Shown here piece by piece: positions 44,940 through 54,032 of a DNA stretch of 64,000 bases (the stretch's first letter is position 1; the number at the start of each line of letters is the position of its first letter). Below the pieces are notes generated by a model that saw only the letters and a list, made by a program, of their open reading frames with translations, did no database searches and was not told the DNA's origin. Both the position numbers and the translations under genes were made by a program. The stretch spans positions 1,178,001 to 1,242,000 of the forward strand of contig NC_004663.1 of the NCBI RefSeq assembly GCF_000011065.1. Reading direction: 5' to 3'. Source of the DNA: Bacteroides thetaiotaomicron VPI-5482 (GTDB lineage: Bacteria; Bacteroidota; Bacteroidia; Bacteroidales; Bacteroidaceae).

Positions 44940-47792
44940 TTATTCCATAAACCGGAAAATGATTCGTCCGCTCTGCGGACCATTCACCCATTTTGGCTGC
45001 GATGACGGGCCACATAGATCAGTCGAATTTACTTTATTGCGTACAGGAGGAATCACATTCAAGACAGAAATTCCACTTTCAGGAAGCGTATAAAGTAAAC
45101 GGTCACGACCGTCACGCGGCTGATATACTCCAATGTAAGCATCCGGAGTTTCATTGGTTAGGCTGATAGTACCCTCTTTCGTACGGATGTTCATCCAGGA
45201 AACACTGCCGAAATATCCTTTGAATTCGGGATATGTGAAGGTTTCACCCGGAATAGGATCGTTATAGTCGTTTTCCCAGACATCGTATTGCGTGCCATGA
45301 ATACGGTTCTGCCATACACGGTAGGGCCCCGCTCCCAGCCAGCGTTTACTGATCACCTGATCTTCGGGATAGTCGAAGCAGATTCCCATTAAATCTACCA
45401 CGCCGGAGAAATTGTAGGTATAATCCAGCACCGCTTCTCCACTTGGATTGATTGTCCATTGCGCTTTATCCAGATTACCCAGTTTATAATTGGCAGTAAC
45501 AATCAGATTGCCTCCGTCTTCTTTTACATCCAGTTTCGTGAATACAGCAGCATCAGGGAATTCGCTGTAGGTACGATCCTTTTCTTTCGCTTTTTCGTCA
45601 TCGTGATTATAAAACTGATCCAATGAGCGGTCGGCACGACGGGCACCGATGAAACGAGGGCCGTTGGCAAAGCTGATCTTGCGATTGTTTACGGATACAC
45701 CTTTCAGCTGACCGTCTTTCTTTGAGAAAATGAAAGTATGATTCTTCGCTTTTACGGTAAGTTCATTTTCTGTTTCTGTAGAGGTTACCTTATTAGATAA
45801 GGGAGAAAGCACTTCATTAGCCTGATTCAGTTTGTTCACAGGGAAAGTCCAGCGCCAAAGTTCATGACCGTATCGGTCGATGGCTGTGAGGAAAAGGGCA
45901 TCGGCATCCGGAAGGATCGTTGTTTTAATATCCAGCACACCTGCCGAATGGGCTGCGACATCACTTCCTTGCACTTCCCCTTGTTTCAGAACTTGGGCAG
46001 TTGTATTAGAAGCATCTGTTGCGGTAGGGAACTTCACCTGTTTCCAAAGGAAACGGCAAGTATTCAGATTCAGATAATCATAACGGTTTTCTACGGAGAA
46101 CTTACCGTCAAACTGCTTGTCGACAGAAGTATTCATGATTTGTACCGGACTCCATAACTGCTTGATTGTGTAGAAACTGCCTTCCTTTTCATGATGTGGC
46201 CCTACAATACCGTCAGCGCCGAAATTCCCTTGATTATCAATGAATCCGTCCATATCGACACGCTTCACTCCTTCGTCTGCCAGTACCCAAAGGAACCCAC
46301 CGATACAGCGGGGATGTTTGCGCATCATTTCCCAATAGTCATATAATCCGGCACCATGACCGCCATCATACAAACCGTGGAGAAATTCTGTCGGCATAAA
46401 GATTTCCGGCAAACGCATATAGTTCTGACTTTCTCCGTAAGAACGGTAATGCATGGTTTCAAAACCAGAGAAATTGCCTTGCGGGTGAATCACCGGACGT
46501 TTCTGCGGATCGTACTTGTGAAATTCTCCATCGAGTTCGGTATTCCATCCTTTTTCATTACCGTTACTCCACCAGATAATAGACGGGTGGTTAACGTCAC
46601 GTTCTATCATTCCTTTGATCAGGCGTACTCCGGTCGGAGTATCGTATTTGCCATGCCAGCCTCCTAATTCATCCATCACGTAAAGTCCCAAAGAATCACA
46701 AGCTTCCAGAAACTCCGGATCAGCCGGATAGTGACTCAGACGGACGGAGTTCATATTCATGTCTTTCATCAAAAGAACATCTTCGATATTTTTCGCTTTA
46801 CTTAATGTACGGCCACTTTCCGGACGGAAGCTATGGCGATTGACACCACGTACCATAATGCGTACACCGTTTACGTATAATCCGTCACTTTCGCGTACTT
46901 CGATGGTACGAAAACCGAATGTTTCTGTCTCGTTGTGCAGCACTTTTCCGTCTTTGTCCAGCAAAGAAAACTGAGCTTTATAAAGATTCGGCGTTTCGGC
47001 TGTCCACAGAGCCGGATCAGAGACCTTGAGCTGTAAAGAAGTCCAGTCTCCTCCCGCTTTTACAGGGACGGTCGTTTCAGTTAGTTTTTTGCCTTTATTG
47101 TCCAAAATCTGTGCCCGGATACTCATTCCGTCATTAGACAGATTGGTATAGCAATTGGCACGGAAGGAACCATCCATCTGCGCATCGATGGCGATATGAC
47201 GTAAATTAATCGCAGGTTTTACTTCCAGAAATACCGGACGGAAAATACCTCCGAAGTTCCAATAATCGGCACGTCGCTCGGCAAGATTCACACTGGCATT
47301 TTCGCTTTCCTTTGAAACGGTTACTTCCAGCAGGTTCTTTTTTCCATACTTAAGGAAATCTGTGACATTGTATGAAAAACGATAGAAAGCTCCCTGATGT
47401 TTCGAGCCGACTTTACGCCCGTTTACTTTAACTTCGGTATCTGTCATCGAAGCTTCGAATACCAGATTTACCTGCTGTCCGCGGAACTTCTCGGGGACCT
47501 CAAACTCGTACTTATACATTCCTTTTTCATCGGCGATACCTTCAGGGAATGCTTTGCCATAAAAGGTGATTCCATACTGATAGGTGCCAAAGCCCTGCAA
47601 CTCCCAGCATGACGGTACACCGATCTTCGTCCATTTGCCGGAATTGCGTCCGTCAGTACAGAAGAAGTCCCATTCTACCATATCATCACATCCGTGACCG
47701 GAAAGGTATTGCCGTTCCGTTTGCGGAAGGGTTTGAGCAGCCAGAGTAGTTGCCAACGCCAAGGTTGATAATAAAGTGGTTACTTTTCTCAT
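44940..47792 (-). CDS. glycoside hydrolase family 2 enzyme (probably RG-II beta-D-galacturonidase)
   Basis: 950 residues; signal peptide MRKVTTLLSTLALATTLAAQ. GH2 sugar-binding domain (about 25-195), Ig-like (200-300), TIM barrel (300-600) with VRGVNRHSFRPESGRTLSK, acid/base Glu413 (WWSNGNEKGWN) and nucleophile Glu469 (FMPTEFLHG), then beta domains to the end (SVSWMNIRTKEGTISLTNE). Compared with LacZ the nucleophile region and GNE-KGW are unusual, in line with another sugar than galactose. It starts 51 bp after the larger GH2 gene and shares its transcript. By position BT0992, which I recall as the beta-D-galacturonidase acting on RG-II chain A; this is memory, not sequence evidence. Confidence 0.87.
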   Translation of the reverse strand: MRKVTTLLSTLALATTLAAQTLPQTERQYLSGHGCDDMVEWDFFCTDGRNSGKWTKIGVPSCWELQGFGTYQYGITFYGKAFPEGIADEKGMYKYEFEVPEKFRGQQVNLVFEASMTDTEVKVNGRKVGSKHQGAFYRFSYNVTDFLKYGKKNLLEVTVSKESENASVNLAERRADYWNFGGIFRPVFLEVKPAINLRHIAIDAQMDGSFRANCYTNLSNDGMSIRAQILDNKGKKLTETTVPVKAGGDWTSLQLKVSDPALWTAETPNLYKAQFSLLDKDGKVLHNETETFGFRTIEVRESDGLYVNGVRIMVRGVNRHSFRPESGRTLSKAKNIEDVLLMKDMNMNSVRLSHYPADPEFLEACDSLGLYVMDELGGWHGKYDTPTGVRLIKGMIERDVNHPSIIWWSNGNEKGWNTELDGEFHKYDPQKRPVIHPQGNFSGFETMHYRSYGESQNYMRLPEIFMPTEFLHGLYDGGHGAGLYDYWEMMRKHPRCIGGFLWVLADEGVKRVDMDGFIDNQGNFGADGIVGPHHEKEGSFYTIKQLWSPVQIMNTSVDKQFDGKFSVENRYDYLNLNTCRFLWKQVKFPTATDASNTTAQVLKQGEVQGSDVAAHSAGVLDIKTTILPDADALFLTAIDRYGHELWRWTFPVNKLNQANEVLSPLSNKVTSTETENELTVKAKNHTFIFSKKDGQLKGVSVNNRKISFANGPRFIGARRADRSLDQFYNHDDEKAKEKDRTYSEFPDAAVFTKLDVKEDGGNLIVTANYKLGNLDKAQWTINPSGEAVLDYTYNFSGVVDLMGICFDYPEDQVISKRWLGAGPYRVWQNRIHGTQYDVWENDYNDPIPGETFTYPEFKGYFGSVSWMNIRTKEGTISLTNETPDAYIGVYQPRDGRDRLLYTLPESGISVLNVIPPVRNKVNSTDLCGPSSQPKWVNGPQSGRIIFRFME

Positions 47793-47843
47793 TGTTACTT
47801 TTATTATTGTGTTAGTTACTATTTATTTGTATCAATTCTTATT

Positions 47844-50800
47844 TTACTGCTTGCTGATGCGTATATGCAGCGTATGTTCTTTTTTCTCAATAGCATACTT
47901 CTTCAGTACGCCCGGTCCGCAGCTGCTATTCCCTAATCCGAGCACGGCCGCGTCCATACTGAGAATAATTTCGGGACGTGGCTTCAGATTGCAGTCATGA
48001 GTTTCTTTATATAAATCCTGTGCAGTATAATGCAAAGCAGAGGCAGAAAATACATCTTCTACCGCGTCTACACGGATACCTTTATTCTGTTTGTCTGTCA
48101 GCGTAAAAAATTGTACTTCTTCCTTATTTCCACTATCCTGCGGACGAGGATAATGTATATACTGTTCTGCTACCGTTCCTTTCCAGAGTCCTGTTGCAGC
48201 AGATGTCTTGCGATCGGGATAATTATCCTGCGGTCCTCTGCCATACCATGTAAAGGTATTATAGGCAGGAGCCAGACAGAATGCAAGCCCCAAACGAGGC
48301 AATTCCGGAAGTACTCCTTGCGGTAAGAAAGTTGTTTTCAGATCAATGACTCCATCGGAAGAAATGGTATAGACGGATGTCGTTGTCACGTTACCTTCTT
48401 TATATAAATTAGTCGTCCGGATACGTACTATGACTGCCCCATCTGCACGTACTTCATGATCGAAAGACTCCAGACTAATCAGAGGATGGTCCATGCCATG
48501 CAGTTGCCAGTCTTTTGCCAGCCAGTTTCCGAAACTCTTGTCATTGTCTGTCGGTGCACGGAATGCTTGCGTGACAGGCTGAACCGGAAAATGATTCTGA
48601 GTCAATATTTCTTTGCCATTGTACATAAGGGAAGTTATACTTCCGACTGCTTTCTTTTCCCACTGAACCGAGAAACCGCGTCCGCTAACTGATAAAGATT
48701 TATCATCCTCTTTTACTTGCAGCGCTCCTTTATTGATCAGATCGGCAGACAACAATTCTCCTTGCTGTAAGCAGAATTGTTCCCAAGTAACTTCATGACC
48801 GGCTTTCGCCCAAAGAGCATCAGATTTCAATACGATGCTTACTTTTAGCAGACAATCAGAAAGCGTATTCGTTGAGTTGCTGTTGTTGCCTTTTCTGTTT
48901 AAAGCCTTCTTGTCCGATAAGGAACGGAAAGCTGGTAAAGTAATTGTTTCACTCTCACCCGGAGCGACTTTCGGTAATGTGATTTCTCCCTGTTCTTTCT
49001 GTTTACCATCTATTGTCAATGTCCATAAGCAGCGATACTGAGATAAGTCTATATGATGATTCCTGTTTGTAACGATCAATTGTCCATTGTTGACGGCCAA
49101 CTGAACCGGTGCATATACTTTCTTTACTTCCCAATACTTCGGAGTCGTCTCACGATCACTCATCAATAGACCATTAAAGCAGAAAGCTTTCAGATTCGGC
49201 TTATCACCGAAGTCTCCGCCATACGCCACCATAATGCGGCCATCAGGCAATTCTTTATAAATTCCCTGATCTACCCAGTCCCATATGAAACCGCCCAGCA
49301 TACGGGGATTGCTATATATTTCATCCCAATATTCTTTAAAGTTGCCCAACGCATTTCCCATCGAATGGGCATATTCGCTTGTCATTACCGGACGGTCATC
49401 ATTGGTACGTTCCGCTATTTCCAACAGTCGTTCCCAACGTGCATTTTCCGCACGTTCTTTGTCTTCTCCTTCTGCAATGCCCGGATTCAGATATTCTTGT
49501 TTCACACGGGTATAGAAACGGCTGATCACATCGACCGTCTTCGGATCAGGATTGCCATCTACTCCCTGCGCACCTTCATAATGAACGGGGCGTGTAGGAT
49601 CAAAATCGTGTAACCATGCAGAAATAGCTGCAAAGTTCGGTCCGTAGCCGCTTTCATTTCCCATACTCCACATCACGATACTTGGATAGTTCTTATCACG
49701 TTCTGCCATGCGGACCGCACGATCCATGAATGCAGCATACCAATCGGGAGTACTTGCCAGTGTCCCGCGCAGACCATGCTCTTCGATATCCGCTTCATCC
49801 ATCACATAAAGCCCTAAACTATCACAGAGTTCATACCAGCGGCTCACATTGGGATAATGGCTGGTACGAACGGCATTGATATTTGCCTGTTTCATCAGCA
49901 GTATATCCTGAAGCATTCTTTCTTCACTCATTACGCGTGCCGTCCGTGGATCGTGTTCATGACGATTCACACCTCTGAAGCGAACCGGATTACCGTTAAT
50001 CAGTAATTGTCCTTTATTGATTTCTACAGTACGGAAACCGACCGACTGCTCCGCCTGTTCTATCACTTTTCCTTCCGCATTCTGCAAAGTAAGGTGTAAT
50101 TTATAAAGATAGGGTGTCTCCGCTGTCCATCTTTCCGGTGATTTTATCATGGCTGACAGACGTCCTGTCTTACGTGGTCCACGCTGCGGATACCACTCAT
50201 TCATCCGGCTTGCTTTATGCTCCAGATCCAGTATTTCTTCCACCTCTCCCTGTAACTTTATTATCTCCTTTCCACTTGCGTCTTTCAACACAGCTTGCAG
50301 GGTATATCCTTTTCCGGTCATACCTCTGTATACACTAAATTGCGGATCGATCTGCAAAATAAAGTCCTTATAATTGCCGGCAGATGCAGGAAGAGTGCGT
50401 ATTGTATAATCACGCATACGAACATCAGGTGTATGTATCAGATGAATACTACGATGAATGCCGCCAAAACGCCAGAAGTCCTGATCTTCGAGATAAGACC
50501 CGTCACTATAACGGTACACTTCCAATGCTATCTGATTCTCACCAGTCTTCAGATAGTCGGTGATGTTAAATTCACTTGGCTCCATACTACCTTGGCTATA
50601 CCCTACCCGTTCGCCATTTATCCAAACATAGAAAGCACTCATCACTCCTTCAAAGCGCAAAAAAGTCTGTCCGTCCGCTTCCCATCCCACAGGCAAAACG
50701 AATGTGCGCCGATACTGCCCGACCGGGTTTCGTTCTTTATAGGTCGTATAGTCAGCTTTCGGCTCTCCCATTACTCGCGGAGGATCTATCTTAAACGGAT

Positions 50801-51122
50801 AACCTGCAGATACATAAATAGGCGTGCCATATCCATTGACTTCCCAATTGGCAGGAACAGGAAAGTCCTTCCAGTCTTTATCATTAAAATCAGTCTGATA
50901 GAAATCTATGATTCTTTCGCCCGGAACAGGAGTCCATCGGAACTTCCATGTTCCGTCCAAAGACATCGAGCAGTCTCCTTTCTGTACGGAGAAAGGAGTA
51001 AAAGCAGCCCGTGCCGGTTTACGATTAATCTGGAGAACATGATGATTCTCCCAGTCATGCATTGTTTGTGCCTGCATCGGGCAAGCGACCAATGCGCCAA
51101 GCAGTAATGTATATATTTTCAT
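47844..51122 (-). CDS. glycoside hydrolase family 2, LacZ-like beta-galactosidase
   Basis: 1092 residues from MKIYTLLLGALVACPMQAQ (51122), which gives a signal peptide; the frame is open to 51218, but that extension crosses the bipartite regulatory motif. LacZ layout: sugar-binding (about 30-235, WEVNGYGTPIYV, DFWRFGGIHRS), Ig-like (235-370), TIM barrel (370-680) with GVNRHEHDPRTARVMSEE, acid/base Glu490 (SMGNESGYG), nucleophile Glu583 (TSEYAHSMGN), Ig-like, and a Bgal_small_N domain (about 800-1092; TQAFRAPTDNDKSFGNWLAKDW). An N/S-rich insert (RKGNNSNSTNTLSD, about 745) is unusual. By position BT0993, recalled as the chain B beta-D-galactosidase. Confidence 0.9.
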   Translation of the reverse strand: MKIYTLLLGALVACPMQAQTMHDWENHHVLQINRKPARAAFTPFSVQKGDCSMSLDGTWKFRWTPVPGERIIDFYQTDFNDKDWKDFPVPANWEVNGYGTPIYVSAGYPFKIDPPRVMGEPKADYTTYKERNPVGQYRRTFVLPVGWEADGQTFLRFEGVMSAFYVWINGERVGYSQGSMEPSEFNITDYLKTGENQIALEVYRYSDGSYLEDQDFWRFGGIHRSIHLIHTPDVRMRDYTIRTLPASAGNYKDFILQIDPQFSVYRGMTGKGYTLQAVLKDASGKEIIKLQGEVEEILDLEHKASRMNEWYPQRGPRKTGRLSAMIKSPERWTAETPYLYKLHLTLQNAEGKVIEQAEQSVGFRTVEINKGQLLINGNPVRFRGVNRHEHDPRTARVMSEERMLQDILLMKQANINAVRTSHYPNVSRWYELCDSLGLYVMDEADIEEHGLRGTLASTPDWYAAFMDRAVRMAERDKNYPSIVMWSMGNESGYGPNFAAISAWLHDFDPTRPVHYEGAQGVDGNPDPKTVDVISRFYTRVKQEYLNPGIAEGEDKERAENARWERLLEIAERTNDDRPVMTSEYAHSMGNALGNFKEYWDEIYSNPRMLGGFIWDWVDQGIYKELPDGRIMVAYGGDFGDKPNLKAFCFNGLLMSDRETTPKYWEVKKVYAPVQLAVNNGQLIVTNRNHHIDLSQYRCLWTLTIDGKQKEQGEITLPKVAPGESETITLPAFRSLSDKKALNRKGNNSNSTNTLSDCLLKVSIVLKSDALWAKAGHEVTWEQFCLQQGELLSADLINKGALQVKEDDKSLSVSGRGFSVQWEKKAVGSITSLMYNGKEILTQNHFPVQPVTQAFRAPTDNDKSFGNWLAKDWQLHGMDHPLISLESFDHEVRADGAVIVRIRTTNLYKEGNVTTTSVYTISSDGVIDLKTTFLPQGVLPELPRLGLAFCLAPAYNTFTWYGRGPQDNYPDRKTSAATGLWKGTVAEQYIHYPRPQDSGNKEEVQFFTLTDKQNKGIRVDAVEDVFSASALHYTAQDLYKETHDCNLKPRPEIILSMDAAVLGLGNSSCGPGVLKKYAIEKKEHTLHIRISKQ

Positions 51123-51146
51123 TCGTTCTTTTTTCTTCATACCAAG

Positions 51147-51171
51147 AAGACGGACGAAGGGGCATTTTGTA
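51147..51171 (-). promoter_or_regulatory. bipartite motif TACAAA-N13-CGTCTT before the LacZ-like GH2 operon
   Basis: On the coding strand GGGTACAAA, 13 bp, CGTCTT, ending 24 bp before the ATG at 51122. All twelve fixed bases are the same as at the three other polysaccharide promoters. The remaining part of the 51172-51477 gap is AT-rich, with no other structure noticed. Confidence 0.75.
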
Positions 51172-51477
51172 CCCCTTTCTTTTACATTAATATTAAAGAA
51201 TAATAAAAGGAGAAACACTCTATGAAGGGTTGTCTCGCTTCACACGCACAGTATAAGCATACGATTGAAGATCCGGAACTAAAACTGTAATTAAAATAAG
51301 AATATCAATTATTAAAATGCAAACATCGTTTTAACAATTAAGGTCTTGCGAATTAAAATACTCCTTCAGACAGAAGTAAAAACAGAAATGAATATCGTAT
51401 TATCTTCCGGGAAATGGTTTTCTTTGTTATGTATTCATATCACTAATCTCATATTCTGCATTAAAAAATAAAAAGAA

Positions 51478-52977
51478 ATGGAAGAGAATAAACAAACACT
51501 TTACAATGATGAGTTGCTAGATATCTTACCTGACGGAGTTATTATATTTAATATTAGTGGAGAAGTAATACAGCTTAACCGGCAAGCTCTGACCGAACTT
51601 CATGTGCATTCATCAGTCAATGCAATGATGCCTCTTCCAACCAATATCCTTTTCAAATTATTAAATAATAAAGAAGACATTCTTTCTGTCATCTTAGAAA
51701 AGATTCGTCAGGGTGAACAAACTTATTCGCTTTCTGAACATACTTTCATGCAAGAACAGGTGGATTATACACAATTCCCGATCAGAGGTGATTTTGCAAC
51801 GATCAAGGAAGATGGCAATCTGAAAAAGATATTATTCTTTTTTCGTAATATCACTGTAGAATTGACACAGGAGTATATTCTGAACACAGCCTTACAAAGA
51901 ACCAGGATATATCCGTGGTATTATGATATAAACCGAAGTGAGTTTACCCTTGACAACCGTTATTTCGAACATTTGGGTATTTCGGCCGGAGAAAATAACA
52001 CTCTGACTATGGAGGAATACGTAAATATGATTCATCCGGACGACCGGCAAGCTATGGCTGACGCCTTTATTGTGCAACTTAGCGGCATGGAAACGTTCGA
52101 TAAATCTGTCCCCTTCCGCCTGCATCGTGGAGACGGAACTTGGGAATGGTTTGAAGGCCAGTCTACTTATATTGCCAATATCTCGGGGCATCCCTATCGG
52201 TTGGTCGGTATCTGTATGAGTATCCAGGAATATAAGGATATAGAGAACACCTTAATCGAAGCACGTAAGAAAGCTGAAGAAAGCGACCGACTTAAAATGG
52301 CTTTTCTGGCAAATATGAGCCATGAGATCCGTACGCCACTGAATGCAATAGTCGGTTTCTCCGATGTAATCGGTTCTACGTATGATGAATTAAGCGAGGA
52401 AGAACGTGCCGATTTTGTGAGATTAATCAGTATCAACAGCGAACACTTAGTAAGACTGATTGATGATGTACTTGATTTATCCAAGATTGAATCAAATACG
52501 ATTAAATTTACTTTCACTGACTGTTCTCTCCGATCTCTCATGATAGATGTAGAGAAAGAACAGACTATGAAACCTATATCCGAAATCGAAATAAGAGCGT
52601 TATTACCGAATGAAGATGTCTATATCAATACGGATGCTACACGCCTGAAACAGGTAATAAGCAATTTCATTAATAACGCCCGGAAGTTTACAGAAAAAGG
52701 ATATATCCATTTTGGTTATGCAGTGGATTCCGTCGATGCAAGCTCGGTTCATGTCTTTGTGGAAGATACAGGCTCAGGGATTCCAAAAGAATGCCAAAAG
52801 GAAATATTCGACCGCTTCTATAAAGTAGATACATTTAAGCAAGGGACCGGATTGGGACTTTCTATCTGCAAAACAATCGTAGAACATCTGCAAGGAGACA
52901 TCTCTGTAGAGTCTGAAATGGGAAAAGGCAGCCGGTTTATCGTTACTCTTCCATTTGAAAGGCAGACAGAAGATTAA
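51478..52977 (+). CDS. soluble PAS-domain histidine kinase
   Basis: 499 residues, no signal peptide or membrane span. N-terminal PAS (about 8-125; ILPDGVIIFNISGEVIQLNRQAL), second PAS of the PAS_3 type (about 140-260; DRYFEHLG-like DNRYFEHLGISAGEN, MIHPDDRQAM, WEWFEGQSTYI), then HisKA with FLANMSHEIRTPLNAIVGFSDVIG (His282) and HATPase (FINNARKFTEKG, DTGSGIP, GTGLGLSICKTI). It lacks a receiver and no response regulator gene is adjacent, so its partner is elsewhere. Convergent with the AraC gene; the two stop codons overlap within TTAA (52974-52977). Close relative of the 810-residue kinase at 61.3 kb. By position BT0994. Confidence 0.92.
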   Translation: MEENKQTLYNDELLDILPDGVIIFNISGEVIQLNRQALTELHVHSSVNAMMPLPTNILFKLLNNKEDILSVILEKIRQGEQTYSLSEHTFMQEQVDYTQFPIRGDFATIKEDGNLKKILFFFRNITVELTQEYILNTALQRTRIYPWYYDINRSEFTLDNRYFEHLGISAGENNTLTMEEYVNMIHPDDRQAMADAFIVQLSGMETFDKSVPFRLHRGDGTWEWFEGQSTYIANISGHPYRLVGICMSIQEYKDIENTLIEARKKAEESDRLKMAFLANMSHEIRTPLNAIVGFSDVIGSTYDELSEEERADFVRLISINSEHLVRLIDDVLDLSKIESNTIKFTFTDCSLRSLMIDVEKEQTMKPISEIEIRALLPNEDVYINTDATRLKQVISNFINNARKFTEKGYIHFGYAVDSVDASSVHVFVEDTGSGIPKECQKEIFDRFYKVDTFKQGTGLGLSICKTIVEHLQGDISVESEMGKGSRFIVTLPFERQTED

Positions 52978-53819
52978 TGTCCTCTGTATTCCTGCGGAGT
53001 GACACCGGTATGCTGCTTAAAGAATTTATTGAAGAAAGAGATATTATTGAATCCCAAAGACAAAGCGATATTCTTCACAGGTTCATTACTTGACTTTAAA
53101 CGAGACTTAGCATCCATCAGAATGACGGAAGCAATGACTTCCAGCGGGGTATTCCCCGCTGCCTTTTTAATTGTTGAACAAAAATGAGGCAGACTAAGTC
53201 CCAAATGATCAGCATAAAAAGAGGCACCATGATGAACTGTATAATTCTTCATGACCAGTTGCAGGAACTCCTGATATATCTCATACTTTCTTGATTGAGT
53301 AGATAAATACCGATTGCTCTGTAGCTTATAAATCTCTGTTGCCCCCTGAATAAACATAGTGAGTACAGCCTTTACGATTTCTTTATTGGCCAATGTCTTG
53401 GCAGAAGCATACGCAAGAATCAATGACTCATAAAACATCTTATAGCTACAGGCTTGCAATGGAGACAAATTGATAACCGGATTTTCTACTATTATCGGAA
53501 GCAGATGCTGGGTGGACTTCATCAGATTTATATTTTCTATGAACTGAGATGAAAAGCCTGCATAATAAATATGAATATCAGATGAAAACTCATGAATTTC
53601 CATGAAATAATTAGGTGGCAGAGTGATTAAATCATTTTCGACAATATTATATCGTTCTCCATTAATTGTTGCCTGTATTGTCCCTTTCACACAAAGTATG
53701 AAGAATCCTGCCTCTATTTTACAATGAAAATTCTTATACCCATTCAGTAAGTTTATCCCAAATCCTTCTCCCACTATATAATCAACTGTTAAATCGTACC
53801 TCGGTATATCGCTTTCCAT
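52974..53819 (-). CDS. AraC-family transcriptional regulator
   Basis: 281 residues. N-terminal cupin-like ligand domain (about 15-105; FILCVKGTIQATINGERYNIVENDLITLPPNYFMEIHEF) and C-terminal AraC helix-turn-helix pair (about 185-281; YADHLGLSLPHFCSTIKKAAGNTPLE, NIALSLGFNNISFFNKFFKQHTGVTPQEYR). Monomeric regulator of carbohydrate or stress genes by family. It is flanked by GH2 and GH137-GH2 genes, but no target can be identified; the adjacent soluble kinase may modify the same response. By position BT0995. Confidence 0.93.
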   Translation of the reverse strand: MESDIPRYDLTVDYIVGEGFGINLLNGYKNFHCKIEAGFFILCVKGTIQATINGERYNIVENDLITLPPNYFMEIHEFSSDIHIYYAGFSSQFIENINLMKSTQHLLPIIVENPVINLSPLQACSYKMFYESLILAYASAKTLANKEIVKAVLTMFIQGATEIYKLQSNRYLSTQSRKYEIYQEFLQLVMKNYTVHHGASFYADHLGLSLPHFCSTIKKAAGNTPLEVIASVILMDAKSRLKSSNEPVKNIALSLGFNNISFFNKFFKQHTGVTPQEYRGH

Positions 53820-53952
53820 CGTTATTTTGTTTTTTACTTCAAATATAGAGATTATTTAAAATCTACGCTCGAAATAATTAAAATCTGACTATCGAATCAT
53901 AAAAAAATAACATATATATTCTATTTATAGGAAAAAGGTTTCAAAATAAGAA

Positions 53953-53998
53953 ACGGGATGCAGAAAGCTATACAAGCTTCTTTGCGTCCCGCTTTTTT
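53953..53998. terminator. terminator hairpin after the GH137-GH2 gene
   Basis: CGGGATGCAGAAAGC (53954-53968) pairs with GCTTCTTTGCGTCCCG (53976-53991) with minor mismatches; T-rich sequence on both sides. On the minus strand it lies about 40 bp beyond the GH137-GH2 stop codon. Confidence 0.75.
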
Positions 53999-54032
53999 AC
54001 TACTATTGCAAAAGTTCAGTCTGCTAACAGAT

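Noticed and set aside
51123..51218. Longer start for the LacZ-like GH2 protein
   Set aside because: It would place the bipartite regulatory motif inside the coding sequence and destroy the signal peptide.
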